A stretch of 64,000 nt of DNA, from positions 60,523 through 124,522 of the forward strand of contig NZ_JAAUWV010000010.1 in NCBI RefSeq assembly GCF_014694405.1, read 5' to 3'. Positions 1 through 9,396 of the stretch are shown piece after piece. The notes under the pieces are model-generated. The model made no database searches, had not been told where the DNA came from, and saw only the letters and a list, made by a program, of their open reading frames with translations. The number at the start of each line of letters is the position of its first letter. The stretch's first letter is position 1. This stretch comes from Pseudoalteromonas sp. S16_S37. Its GTDB lineage: Bacteria; Pseudomonadota; Gammaproteobacteria; Enterobacterales; Alteromonadaceae. The position numbers and the translations under genes were made by a program.

Positions 1-1395
1 ACTGTTAACTGTATCTATATAAGTTTGAATACCACAGTTTGCGTTACTGGGGCATGTTGAATTAGCCGCACCAATTACTCCACCTGGAAATGCTCCACCT
101 TTATCATCAAGTAAGTACCAAGTGTAGTGATTTTTACCATCTCTGACATTTGTATTGGGCACAGTACCTGTATCAGCTAGCTTAACTTCCCAGATAAGGC
201 CGTTAATATTGTCTCTTACACAGCTAAAACTAGTTGCCGTATCAGGCAACTCGTCAGCGAACTCGTTTAATTTAGTGTAATCAAAAGACGCTCGCCCTTG
301 TCCTGCTTTATCTAATAGTTCAGCGACACTATCTCTGCCCACATCAGCATCTTGACGAGGATAATCGCTGTTAGCACAACTAATTTTTGTACTATCGTCA
401 TAGCAATCACTAAGCCCTGTATCTTGAATAAATCCTAATGCCTTTGGCTGTAATGAAATACTAGTGGTATTCGAATCAATATACCCATTTGGGTCGGTCA
501 CAGTGACTCGAAAAGCAATAGACGTTGCTACATCAACATCGGGCGCAATAAACTGCGCTATACATTGCTTTGGGTTCGTGAGCTCAACGGCTGTTTTATT
601 TCCCGTTAGCTCTATTTGCTCCCAAACACAGCTGAAGTTCCCTGATGCGGTTTTACTGTTAGAGGCATTAAGCGTAACCAAATCAAATTCAGTGACGGTT
701 TGCTCTTGCCCTGCATCGGCAATGACAGGCTTTTCAGCTTTCAGTAAAGTAATAGTGAATTCAGTGCTAGCACTACCACTTTCATCATCTGTCACAGTTA
801 AAAGAAACTTCGCTACATCGTTGTTCACTAACAACGGGTGTACAAAACGCAACTTTTGTTCTGTTGTAGTATCCACTGTAAGTGTAGGACCCGAAAGTTG
901 CTGCCAAGCATAGCCAACCACCCGACCATTTTCATCAGGATCTTCAGAGTCAGCTGCACTAAACTCCATAATATCTAGGTACTTAGCTTGCCCTTCTTCT
1001 GGCAATGTCTGAGTGACAACAGGAATTGGGAGCTGGTTTTGAGAAGTGAATGACACCCGTATTGTGTCTGAAGACGACTGGCCATCGGGTGCAATATAAT
1101 CAGCTCTAAACTGAGCAACTGTGTCCGATTTTACATCGGGCGCAGTCACCGAAATTTCAGTGCCTTCTTGTGGAAAACCTTCTATATTAGGGCCACTGAC
1201 CAACTGCCAACTGACAGTACCACCCGCCGGAGAGACCTGCGCACTAAGCATAAAGTCTGCTTTTTCCAAAACGGTAAAATCATCTCCAGCATTAATACTG
1301 GCGTTTTCTGTATTCGAGCCGGAATTAGAGCTTCCGCCTCCGCATGCGCTAAGTAATAAGCTAATTAATAAAGGAACGGCCTTTGTGACGTGCAT
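1..1395 (-). CDS. Surface lipoprotein with Ig-like (REJ/K319L-type) repeats and a DUF1566 domain, 3' truncated by window edge
   Basis: The frame is open from the ATG at 1395 to base 1, so 465 residues are visible and the C-terminus lies outside. An AAGGAG ribosome site precedes the start. The N-terminus is a lipoprotein signal with the lipobox LLSAC (Cys18) followed by a Gly/Ser linker. About three Ig-like repeats follow, with motifs such as SWQLVSGP and YAWQQLSGP that are typical of PKD/REJ/K319L-type folds. From residue 392 the motif CVRDNINGLIWEVK marks the start of a DUF1566 (Lcl C-terminal-like) domain. Exposure on the outer membrane is inferred from the lipobox and repeats. Function is unknown; DUF1566 proteins are often adhesin-like. 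The short plus-strand frames over this gene are shadows. Confidence 0.85.
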   Translation of the reverse strand, partial: MHVTKAVPLLISLLLSACGGGSSNSGSNTENASINAGDDFTVLEKADFMLSAQVSPAGGTVSWQLVSGPNIEGFPQEGTEISVTAPDVKSDTVAQFRADYIAPDGQSSSDTIRVSFTSQNQLPIPVVTQTLPEEGQAKYLDIMEFSAADSEDPDENGRVVGYAWQQLSGPTLTVDTTTEQKLRFVHPLLVNNDVAKFLLTVTDDESGSASTEFTITLLKAEKPVIADAGQEQTVTEFDLVTLNASNSKTASGNFSCVWEQIELTGNKTAVELTNPKQCIAQFIAPDVDVATSIAFRVTVTDPNGYIDSNTTSISLQPKALGFIQDTGLSDCYDDSTKISCANSDYPRQDADVGRDSVAELLDKAGQGRASFDYTKLNEFADELPDTATSFSCVRDNINGLIWEVKLADTGTVPNTNVRDGKNHYTWYLLDDKGGAFPGGVIGAANSTCPSNANCGIQTYIDTVNS

Positions 1396-1415
1396 TAAAT
1401 CTCCTTTGCAATGCG

Positions 1416-1748
1416 TTACAGATAGCTGTCTTGGTGAATTCTAACAAAAAGCTTGGTACCCACTTTAGAGTAATCCACTTTATACTCACGCCCATCTAAC
1501 GCCTGAATAAACAGCAAGCGTTTTACTTCACCAAATATATCTACACTTGAAATATGTACTACTTCAAGATATCGCTCTTTCGCTTCCCTTCGATTTCTTG
1601 GTAACTCCTCTTTGAATGGCACAAGGCCCATCGGAGTTACTTTGATCTTAGGGTGTGCCTCGCCATTCACAATAACTAAATCGAGCTTTTTCTCTTTATG
1701 TATAATGGTGTTGCGGCCACTCTTAATAAAGGCTCTTTCTGTGCTCAT
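1416..1748 (-). CDS. Hypothetical protein, 110 aa
   Basis: A small, charged, soluble protein with no signal peptide or membrane segment. The ATG at 1748 has an AGGAAC-like ribosome site. It is rich in Lys/Arg/Glu and ends in a predicted beta-rich stretch (GREYKVDYSKVGTKLFVRI). I do not recognise the family. It lies 24 bp downstream of the membrane protein gene ending at 1773 and 20 bp upstream of the lipoprotein gene starting at 1395, so the four minus-strand genes between 2625 and 1 may be one transcript. Confidence 0.7.
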   Translation of the reverse strand: MSTERAFIKSGRNTIIHKEKKLDLVIVNGEAHPKIKVTPMGLVPFKEELPRNRREAKERYLEVVHISSVDIFGEVKRLLFIQALDGREYKVDYSKVGTKLFVRIHQDSYL

Positions 1749-1772
1749 GGATTGTTCCTGTTACTTCTTTCG

Positions 1773-2480
1773 TTATGGCTGTTTGCTCTCCAGCAACAAC
1801 TCAACCACCTCATCTGGATTTAACTTCCAGCGATTTAATAATGTCGAAAAATGCCATATATCCCTATCCAAAACGGTTGCAGGTAAAAGTAAATCATAGC
1901 CTGTCAACGTTTTAAGATTATGCATTCTATTTGCAAACATCGCTATCAATCCAGTGTACTGGGCACCGGATGGTGAGCGATAATCATTCGGCTCAACTAA
2001 CCATTCTGATGGGCAGTTGCCGTTTTTGCAATGTATTTTAACAGCTTGTAAAAAAATATACCGCTGTTCTATCAACAATTTTCCTGCCAGCCTCGGACTC
2101 AAACCGTTTAGAAATACGTCAATATTTTTAAGTTTAATACCAACCGCATTTAACTCAAGAATTTCAAGCCCCTGTGATACCGATGGTACACCAGCACTGC
2201 GGAAATTATCATGCTGAACGTACCACATTCCAAACTGATGTATATAGCATATTTCTTTATTATCAATAGCTAAGCTGTAATAAGGTTGCTGGCTTTTCAA
2301 AAAACCTAACAATATTGCTAATAAGGCAGCCGCACTGAATAATATTTCAACTATGCTGATGGGGGTGCTCCGTAACGCAACAAATAGCATGATCACACTC
2401 AAGCTGATAGCGCCAACCAACATAAACTCCACACTATGGCGGTTAGCTAGCGCGCGAATTTTTGCTTGTTTATTTACCAT
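1773..2480 (-). CDS. Two-TM membrane protein, possibly DUF2982 family
   Basis: A 235-residue protein with two predicted N-terminal transmembrane helices (about residues 20-40 and 44-63) and a long soluble C-terminal part, probably cytoplasmic. I chose ATG 2480 over the in-frame TTG at 2489. The start overlaps the stop of the small upstream ORF (2470-2625), which suggests translational coupling. The layout, a helical hairpin followed by a PH-like beta region (YYSLAIDNKEICYIHQFG), resembles the gammaproteobacterial DUF2982 group from memory; this is a weak assignment. Role unknown. Confidence 0.65.
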   Translation of the reverse strand: MVNKQAKIRALANRHSVEFMLVGAISLSVIMLFVALRSTPISIVEILFSAAALLAILLGFLKSQQPYYSLAIDNKEICYIHQFGMWYVQHDNFRSAGVPSVSQGLEILELNAVGIKLKNIDVFLNGLSPRLAGKLLIEQRYIFLQAVKIHCKNGNCPSEWLVEPNDYRSPSGAQYTGLIAMFANRMHNLKTLTGYDLLLPATVLDRDIWHFSTLLNRWKLNPDEVVELLLESKQP

Positions 2481-2625
2481 AAAAACCAAAATAAAAAATA
2501 AACATCAACAATGCCCAAATAACCGTATATCTTATTGTTATGCATGCACTACACGGTGCTCGTTTAGGCTCAACTTTTTTCACGGATGGCTTAGATTGTT
2601 TTGAAGCTGTCAATTTTTCGGCCAA
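2470..2625 (-). CDS. Small single-TM protein with CxxC motif (candidate)
   Basis: An unlisted 51-residue frame with a TTG start at 2625 (a second TTG lies at 2613). It has a basic, Ser/Lys/Pro-rich N-terminal half, then a CSAC motif and one hydrophobic helix (ITIRYTVIWALLMFIFYFGF), ending GK. Its stop codon lies inside the first codons of the next gene (start 2480), an 11-bp overlap typical of real coupled genes. The lack of an ATG and a weak ribosome site lower confidence. The basic N-terminus predicts a cytoplasmic N-tail. No family recognised. Confidence 0.45.
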   Translation of the reverse strand: MAEKLTASKQSKPSVKKVEPKRAPCSACITIRYTVIWALLMFIFYFGFYGK

Positions 2626-2709
2626 TTCACAAAATTTTGAGATACCTAACTATATGTATATGAGCTGTATTTTGTACACTACTAGTATCTCTTTTGACGG
2701 TATATTTTT

Positions 2710-3765
2710 ATGTTCACACAACAATCAGGCAAAGCATTATTTCCATTTATCATTTTACTGCTCATTGCCATCACCAGTTACCTTTACCTACCCAGCAATC
2801 AGGGGCAAATGAATAGAGGCGCCAATGCGGCTACAACCGTTAGCGCTCAAATAGCAACAATACAAGACAAGATACTGTCTATTTCAGCCGTAGGTAGTGC
2901 ACGAGCAAATCAAGCGGTCCATATCTCAAGTGCCCAGAGCGACTATATTACAGATATTTACTTTAATGATGGCGATACCGTAAAACAAGGCGAACCGCTT
3001 GTACAACTACAAAACCAACAAGAGCGTTTAGCTGTTAAAGAGCTGAAAATCAATCTAAAAGAACAGCAAAGACAACTTAAACGACTTGAAGACTTAGCAA
3101 AGAGCCAGTCGGCAGCTCGCTCCCAGCTCGAAACACAGCGCTCAATCGTTGACGCACTGCAGGCAAACTTGCAACTAGAGCAAACTAGACTAGATGAATT
3201 ATTAATTAGCGCCCCTTTTTCTGGTGTTTTAGGTAAGCGGTTAGTGTCTGTTGGCAGCTTTGTCAGTTCAAATACACCAATCACAACACTCGATGACATC
3301 AGTATTATCAAAGTTGATTTTCAAGTACCTGAAAAACATTTAGGTATACTCAAACTGGGTATGGAGGTAACTGGCAAGAGTGATGCGTATTCACAGCAGT
3401 CATTTGTGGGCAAAGTTACTCATATTGACCCTCGCATTGACAGCAATACGCGCACGATTCAAGTAACAGCGAGCTTTAATAACGCAAACGCAATGCTGCG
3501 CCCAGGTATGTTGATGCACATAGAGCTGCAACTAAAATCATTACATGCAATCATGTTGCCCGAAAAAAGCGTTATTCCCCGCCAAAATAAGCACTATGTG
3601 TTCATTATTGATGAAGAAAACAAAGCTAAACAAGCGCAAATCGATGTTCTGGCACGGTTTAATGGCTGGGTTGCAATTTCCTCTGGTGTTGAGCAGGGGC
3701 AACAAGTGATCACCGAGGGGGTAATAAAAATCCGCTCTGGCAGCACCGTTATGGTCAAAAGTTAG
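2710..3765 (+). CDS. RND efflux periplasmic adaptor subunit (membrane fusion protein)
   Basis: A 351-residue HlyD/AcrA-type adaptor that would bridge the inner-membrane RND pump encoded next and an outer-membrane channel. An N-terminal membrane anchor (about residues 11-25) is followed by a lipoyl/barrel-sandwich half (SAQSDYITDIYFNDGDTVKQGEPLVQL), a short coiled-coil hairpin (about residues 95-155), the second lipoyl half (LISAPFSGVLGKRLVSVGSFV), a beta-barrel and a membrane-proximal domain. There is no lipobox. It is 9 bp upstream of the pump gene. No outer-membrane factor is in the window, so a TolC-like protein encoded elsewhere is inferred. The substrate cannot be read from sequence. Confidence 0.92.
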   Translation: MFTQQSGKALFPFIILLLIAITSYLYLPSNQGQMNRGANAATTVSAQIATIQDKILSISAVGSARANQAVHISSAQSDYITDIYFNDGDTVKQGEPLVQLQNQQERLAVKELKINLKEQQRQLKRLEDLAKSQSAARSQLETQRSIVDALQANLQLEQTRLDELLISAPFSGVLGKRLVSVGSFVSSNTPITTLDDISIIKVDFQVPEKHLGILKLGMEVTGKSDAYSQQSFVGKVTHIDPRIDSNTRTIQVTASFNNANAMLRPGMLMHIELQLKSLHAIMLPEKSVIPRQNKHYVFIIDEENKAKQAQIDVLARFNGWVAISSGVEQGQQVITEGVIKIRSGSTVMVKS

Positions 3766-3774
3766 GAGTCGCCC

Positions 3775-6700
3775 GTGAGGATCACTGATACCGCCGTAAA
3801 ACGGCCCGTTTTTGCCATTGTTATAAATCTGCTATTACTGACTTTTGGTATAGTGGCATTTAGTATGTTGCCACTTCGCGAATACCCTGACATTGAAACC
3901 CCCATAGTCAGTGTGAGTACCAACTATACCGGTGCATCTAGTGAAGTTGTTGAAGCCAAAATCACGCAAGTGCTGGAAAATAGGATATCTGGCATTGAAG
4001 GCATAAAAAGTATCAATTCATCGAGCCGCAATGGTCGCTCAAATATCACTATAGAATTTAACATAGACAGAGATATCGATGCGGCAGCCAATGATGTTCG
4101 TGAACGTGTATCCAGAGCATTGGATAGCTTACCAGAGCAAGTACGCCCTCCCGAAGTATCTAAATCCAATTCTGATGAAAGCCCTATCGCTTGGTTTGTG
4201 CTTAATAGTGAGACAATGAATACTTTGCAGCTCTCAGACTATGCGCAACGATTTATTGTTGACCGTATCGCGGTAGTAGATGGCGTTTCCAATGTTCGCA
4301 TTGGTGGTGAGCGTCAATATGCAATGAAGATTTGGCTAGATAGAAGAGCTATGGCGGCACGTGGAGTAACGAGCAGCGATATAGAGCAAGTATTGAGACG
4401 CGAAAATGTCGAACTTCCTGCTGGTGAAATAGAATCAATTGATAGAGATTTTTCCGTTCGCATCACTCGCAGTTATAAAACACAGAGCGACTTTGCCAAC
4501 TTGATCATCAAACGTGGAGATAAAGGTTATTTAGTCAGGCTCAAAGAAGTCGCAGATGTGCGCTTAGAAGCGGTCGATGATGAAAGCACCTTTCGTGGCA
4601 ACGGCAAGAATATGATTGGTCTTGGTATTGTGAAGCAAGCTAAGGCTAATACTTTAGATGTTGTTGATAATGCGCGAAAAGAGCTGGAAAAAATCAAGCG
4701 AAACCTGCCCGCAGGTACCACCATAGAAGACAGCTACGACTCGTCTATTTTTATCCGTGAATCTATTACTGAAGTTTATCGCACACTGGCCATTGCGATG
4801 GCCCTAGTCGTTGCGGTGATTTTCTTGTTTTTAGGCAATATCAGAGCAACACTCATTCCCGCCCTTACTGTACCTGTAGCCCTGATTGCCACCTTTATGT
4901 TTTTACTTGCGATGGGTTACTCAATCAACTTACTCACCCTACTGGCATTAGTCCTCGCCATTGGTCTTGTAGTTGATGATACGATAGTTATGCTTGAGAA
5001 TATTCACCGCCGTATAGAGCTTGGCGAACCGCCTCTACTCGCAGCATACCGAGGTGCACGACAAGTAGGTTTTGCTATTGTGGCAACAACATTGGTACTT
5101 ATTGCGGTTTTTGTCCCTCTAGTATTTATGGATGGCCGAATAGGCGCACTCTTTACTGAATTCGCCATGGCTGTCAGTGCAGCGGTGTTGTTTTCAAGTG
5201 TTACGGCTCTAACACTCTCGCCTGCGCTGTGTTCTAAAGTACTTAAACCCAACGATAAAGAAAACCACTTTACACAATGGATGGAAAAGCAGTTAACACG
5301 CTTAGAGCAAGGATATCGCAAAGTACTTCAAGATAACCTAGCGCGCCGTTATAGCTTGGTTGTTACACTCGTACTTGCGGGTGTTGCAAGTTATGCTTTA
5401 TTTCAGCAAATACCCTCAGAGCTAACTCCAAAAGAAGACCGAGGCAGCTTCTTTATCATAATGAATGGTCCAGAAGGGGCGAGCTATGAAAATAACTTAG
5501 CCAATATGGAGCAAATCGAACAACGTTTACTACCTTACGTCGACAAAGGCGAGTTAAGTCGAGTATTAGTGCGCGTTCCTGGTTGGGGTGGTCAAGGTGG
5601 TGTTGCGATTGTTGGCATGCCAGATTGGGATGAGCGTAAACGCTCTTCATGGGAAGTCATGGCGGAAATAAGCGCAACCATGCGCGAAGTGACCGATGTT
5701 CGTGCTTTTGCAATTATGCGCCGTGGTATTGGCGGTGGCGGTCAATCTCGACCAGTAGAGTTTGTGCTACAGGGCAATGATTATAATGAGTTGGTACAGT
5801 GGCGGGACAAAATAATTGCTCAGGCGCAACAAAATCCGGGCCTAGTAAGAATAGATCATGACTACAAAGAAACTTTCCCACAGTTTTTAATCAGTATCGA
5901 CAAAACCAAAGCGGCCGATCTGGGGGTTTCTATTAGTGATATCGGACGTACCTTAGAGACCATGTTGGGCCAACGCCGTGTTACTACATTTATTGACCGT
6001 GGTGAAGAATATGATGTGATTTTAAAGGGCATTAAGTCTGACTTTAGCGCGCCTAACGATATTCATAATATCTTCGTAAAATCTCGCACCGATGAACTCG
6101 TACCGTTAGATAGCTTAATAAGCATACGCGAAGAAGCAACTGCAGCTCAACTTAATCGCTATAACCGTATGCGTGCCATAACCATTACTGCCAATCTAGC
6201 GGATAACTATACCCTCGCTGAGGCGTTAACATTTTTGAATGAGGTTGCCGCACAAACGAATGATATTGATGGCGCAATTGATTACAAAGGTGAGTCACAG
6301 CTGTATTACGAGGGCGCATCTGCAATGACTTATGTATTCGTGCTGGCACTGACTGTCACCTTTTTGGTGCTTGCTGCACAATTTGAAAGTTTTGTTCACC
6401 CCATGGTGATCATGTTGACAGTACCTCTGGGGTTAGTTGGCGCTTTATACGGGCTTTATTTAACAGGCAACAGCCTCAACATCTACAGTCAGATTGGGAT
6501 TGTTATGCTCATTGGTTTGAGCGCAAAAAATGGTATTTTAATTGTGGAGTTTGCCAACCAACTGCGCGATCAGGGCGTCGCATTTGAACAAGCCATTTTG
6601 GATGCTTCGGTACAAAGGCTACGCCCAATAATTATGACTTCACTCACAACCGTGATGAGCGCTATTCCATTAGTTTTAGCCACAGGCCCTGGTGCTGAAA

Positions 6701-6876
6701 GTCGAATGGTTATTGGCGTGGTTGTATTTGCAGGGGTAAGCGTTGCGACCATTTTAACGCTGTTTATCATCCCTTGTGCGTACAATCTGCTGGCAAGGCA
6801 CACCCAGTCTCCAGAGTTTATTAGCCAGACATTGGCAGCTCAAGCAAAGGAACACAAGGAGTTAAAACATGACTAA
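3775..6876 (+). CDS. RND family multidrug efflux permease (HAE1 type)
   Basis: A 1033-residue inner-membrane pump of the AcrB/MexB class, driven by proton motive force. The start is GTG with a GGAG site upstream, and the N-terminus MRITDTAVKRPVFA is typical of the family. TM4 carries the paired acidic proton-relay residues (GLVVDDTIVMLENI) and TM10 the matching lysine (LSAKNGILIVEFA), so the relay is intact. Two large periplasmic loops lie after TM1 and TM7. The length is normal. The 3' end overlaps msrA by 8 bp. HAE1 pumps export hydrophobic drugs, dyes, detergents or bile-like compounds; which one here is unknown. No regulator gene is adjacent. Confidence 0.95.
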   Translation: MRITDTAVKRPVFAIVINLLLLTFGIVAFSMLPLREYPDIETPIVSVSTNYTGASSEVVEAKITQVLENRISGIEGIKSINSSSRNGRSNITIEFNIDRDIDAAANDVRERVSRALDSLPEQVRPPEVSKSNSDESPIAWFVLNSETMNTLQLSDYAQRFIVDRIAVVDGVSNVRIGGERQYAMKIWLDRRAMAARGVTSSDIEQVLRRENVELPAGEIESIDRDFSVRITRSYKTQSDFANLIIKRGDKGYLVRLKEVADVRLEAVDDESTFRGNGKNMIGLGIVKQAKANTLDVVDNARKELEKIKRNLPAGTTIEDSYDSSIFIRESITEVYRTLAIAMALVVAVIFLFLGNIRATLIPALTVPVALIATFMFLLAMGYSINLLTLLALVLAIGLVVDDTIVMLENIHRRIELGEPPLLAAYRGARQVGFAIVATTLVLIAVFVPLVFMDGRIGALFTEFAMAVSAAVLFSSVTALTLSPALCSKVLKPNDKENHFTQWMEKQLTRLEQGYRKVLQDNLARRYSLVVTLVLAGVASYALFQQIPSELTPKEDRGSFFIIMNGPEGASYENNLANMEQIEQRLLPYVDKGELSRVLVRVPGWGGQGGVAIVGMPDWDERKRSSWEVMAEISATMREVTDVRAFAIMRRGIGGGGQSRPVEFVLQGNDYNELVQWRDKIIAQAQQNPGLVRIDHDYKETFPQFLISIDKTKAADLGVSISDIGRTLETMLGQRRVTTFIDRGEEYDVILKGIKSDFSAPNDIHNIFVKSRTDELVPLDSLISIREEATAAQLNRYNRMRAITITANLADNYTLAEALTFLNEVAAQTNDIDGAIDYKGESQLYYEGASAMTYVFVLALTVTFLVLAAQFESFVHPMVIMLTVPLGLVGALYGLYLTGNSLNIYSQIGIVMLIGLSAKNGILIVEFANQLRDQGVAFEQAILDASVQRLRPIIMTSLTTVMSAIPLVLATGPGAESRMVIGVVVFAGVSVATILTLFIIPCAYNLLARHTQSPEFISQTLAAQAKEHKELKHD

Positions 6877-7399
6877 TTTACAAAAAGCGACGTTCGGTGG
6901 CGGATGCTTTTGGTGTATTGATGCAGCGTTTAGACAGGTAAATGGTGTTATTGAGGTACGCTCTGGTTACTGTGGAGGACACACGCAGCAACCAACTTAT
7001 CAAGAAATTTGCCAAGGCGATACAGGCCATGCAGAAGTAGTTGAGCTCCTATTTGATCCGCAAGTTATTAGCTATGAGCAATTACTCAAAATGTTTTTCG
7101 TGCTACATGATCCAACCCAATTAAATCGCCAAGGCAATGATGTGGGCACGCAGTATCGCAGTGTGATTTTTTATCATGATGAGCAACAACAACAGCTGGC
7201 AAAAGATGAGGTCGCAATGCAACAAGGCTACTACAGCGACGAAGTTGTCACTGAGATCTCTGCAGCACCCGCCTTTTACAGTGCTGAGTCTTACCATCAG
7301 GATTACTACTCAAATAATCCTAGCCAAGGCTATTGTAGTATCTTAATCGCGCCGAAACTGGCTAAGTTCAAAACACAATTTAGCTCGCTACTTAAATGA
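6869..7399 (+). CDS. msrA: Peptide-methionine (S)-S-oxide reductase MsrA
   Basis: A 176-residue enzyme that reduces methionine-S-sulfoxide in proteins and free amino acid. The catalytic motif GGCFWC is at residues 10-15, and the downstream Tyr/Glu and GDTGHAEVVEL segments fit the MsrA fold. There is no signal peptide, so it should act in the cytoplasm. It overlaps the RND pump gene by 8 bp and must be co-transcribed with it, an unusual pairing that may link efflux to oxidative stress. A strong terminator follows at 7429. Confidence 0.95.
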   Translation: MTNLQKATFGGGCFWCIDAAFRQVNGVIEVRSGYCGGHTQQPTYQEICQGDTGHAEVVELLFDPQVISYEQLLKMFFVLHDPTQLNRQGNDVGTQYRSVIFYHDEQQQQLAKDEVAMQQGYYSDEVVTEISAAPAFYSAESYHQDYYSNNPSQGYCSILIAPKLAKFKTQFSSLLK

Positions 7400-7428
7400 G
7401 CTGAGCTCAGATAAATAGAAAACAACAA

Positions 7429-7454
7429 GCCAGTTGCAAGCAACTGGCTTTTTT
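7429..7454. terminator. Intrinsic terminator after msrA, probably bidirectional
   Basis: An 8-bp perfect stem (GCCAGTTG/CAACTGGC) with a CAAG loop is followed by a T-run. It lies between the convergent ends of msrA and btuB. Confidence 0.85.
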
Positions 7455-7472
7455 ATTAACGATAAAAAGTAG

Positions 7473-9347
7473 TTAGAATTGTACTGTTACACCAACGTAG
7501 GCTTGTCTGCCTTGCGGTATATACCCTAAGGTTTCACCACTTTGTGCGATACCAGTGGCCGCTGTGATGTACTCTTTGTCGGTGAGGTTTTCTAACCTAG
7601 CATTTAGCTTTATGTTGTCAAACAGTGCATAATTTGCCGCTAAATCAAAGATCGTGTAAGCACTTAAAGAGCGCTCGGTAGCATTGTATTGGCTATCATA
7701 TAAAGTAATACTTGGTCTTGATGAACGATATTGCATGGAGACATTAACATCCAACTGTTCCCATGACTTCGAGAGGCTATAATTAAATGCAGTATCAGGT
7801 CTGCGAACTAACTTTTTGCCCGTCGTATTATCTTTAGCATCTAACAACGTTAAATTAACTCGGTGTTCAAATCCCCAAAGAGAGGCAACAGCGGATAATT
7901 CCACGCCTTTCATACTCGCTTTATCAACGTTACTAGCAACATACTTACCTATTTCGTTGGGCAAGCTGACAATCATTTTATCGATTGTATTGTTAAATAC
8001 TGCCACATCATATTGCACCCACTCGGTATTAAGGGATACGCCTATTTCACTATTAGTTGCTTCTTCAGGCTTTATGTTTGGGTTAGGTAAATACCAAGGG
8101 CTGTTTTTTACATAAGCATGAGTTAAGGTCGGTGCTCTAAATGCGGTACCATGATTTACTCTAAATGTGAGTGTCTCGTTGGGCTTAAAGCCAAATCCAG
8201 CGGTGTAAGTATTGGCTCGACCATGAAAATCATAATCATCAGAACGTGCTACTAAATTTGCCAACCATGGGCCTTGCTCATAAAAACCACCAACAAACAC
8301 CGCTTTATTGGTACGCTTTGAGTGAGAAAATTCAGCAGATGCTTGTGATAGGTCTTCATTTAATTGATTAATACCAGCACTTAACTGCAGCGCATCTGAC
8401 CAACGATATAATGCGTGATATTCAAACTCAGAACGCTCTGTACTATAAACATCATGTGTAGGCGTGCCAATTTGGGTGTTTTCTTCTTGTGAAGTGCTCA
8501 CGCTAACATAATGCTCAACTGCACCATATCGCTTGTCCCAACCCAGTTTAGCTGTGTAGTTTTCAAACTCATAAGCATCATTACCCCATGAGTTATCATA
8601 TTCACTATCCCCTTCACTGTATTGAGCCAATACAGATAACTTACCCAGCAGTTCATTATCATACGCTAAATTAAAGCCGACGTTTTTATTCGTGTAGCCA
8701 TCACTATCATGATTTTTACCAAGCGGCATATCAGGTGTTTTTGCTGTCACATCATAGCCATCGGTTTCTTCATAACCAAGGTTAAAGTTTAGCGATAATG
8801 CGTCTGATGCAAAGTGTCCAGCTTGTTGATAAGCAACATAATTGTGGCTACCAGAGGTGAGGCTGATTTGGTGTTGCTGTGCTTGGCGGGTAATGATATT
8901 GATAACACCAGCTAGTGCGTCTGAACCATAAATGGCCGCACGCGCACCTTTTACAACTTCAATACGTTCAATACTGTTCAATGGAATATTGGTAAACGAA
9001 ACGCTACCAGAGTTAGCATCACTGATACGTACACCATCGACTAATACCAATACGTGCTTAGTCGCAGCACCGCGCACAAATACGCTGGCCTTTTGGCCAA
9101 AACCACCATTTTTCACTACGTCAACACCAGCCACTGTATTCAGTAATGAAGGTAAATCCCTAATATTACTTTGCTCAATTTGCGCGCGTTCAATGATGTT
9201 CACGGTAGCCAAGGTATTGTTGATGGCTTGCTCAAACTTATTTGCGGTAACTGTAATTGTTTCGATCTGTTGTTCTGTAGCTTGTGCACAAGCACCAAAA
9301 GACACAGCAGCCAAAATGGCCACTGTTAAAATAGATTTTTTTTGCAT
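7473..9347 (-). CDS. btuB: TonB-dependent vitamin B12 receptor BtuB
   Basis: A 624-residue outer-membrane receptor that imports cobalamin using TonB energy. I chose the ATG at 9347: it has a GGGGA site, gives a clean signal peptide (MQKKSILTVAILAAVSFG...ACAQA), and the in-frame extension upstream lies inside the riboswitch. The TonB box IETITVTA is followed by the plug domain (VNIIERAQIEQSNIRDLPSLLNTV, RGAATKHVLVLVDGVRI) and a 22-strand-type barrel ending in VQF with a terminal aromatic. The cobalamin riboswitch directly upstream supports B12 as the substrate. No btuCD/F genes are adjacent. Confidence 0.93.
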   Translation of the reverse strand: MQKKSILTVAILAAVSFGACAQATEQQIETITVTANKFEQAINNTLATVNIIERAQIEQSNIRDLPSLLNTVAGVDVVKNGGFGQKASVFVRGAATKHVLVLVDGVRISDANSGSVSFTNIPLNSIERIEVVKGARAAIYGSDALAGVINIITRQAQQHQISLTSGSHNYVAYQQAGHFASDALSLNFNLGYEETDGYDVTAKTPDMPLGKNHDSDGYTNKNVGFNLAYDNELLGKLSVLAQYSEGDSEYDNSWGNDAYEFENYTAKLGWDKRYGAVEHYVSVSTSQEENTQIGTPTHDVYSTERSEFEYHALYRWSDALQLSAGINQLNEDLSQASAEFSHSKRTNKAVFVGGFYEQGPWLANLVARSDDYDFHGRANTYTAGFGFKPNETLTFRVNHGTAFRAPTLTHAYVKNSPWYLPNPNIKPEEATNSEIGVSLNTEWVQYDVAVFNNTIDKMIVSLPNEIGKYVASNVDKASMKGVELSAVASLWGFEHRVNLTLLDAKDNTTGKKLVRRPDTAFNYSLSKSWEQLDVNVSMQYRSSRPSITLYDSQYNATERSLSAYTIFDLAANYALFDNIKLNARLENLTDKEYITAATGIAQSGETLGYIPQGRQAYVGVTVQF

Positions 9348-9396
9348 GATATCCCCAAACTTGCGCCCACCGCACAAGTAATACAAGTAAGTTGAA

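Noticed and set aside
464..1444. Plus-strand frames over the DUF1566 lipoprotein gene
   Set aside because: They are antisense shadows; the minus frame has a lipobox, ribosome site and known domains.
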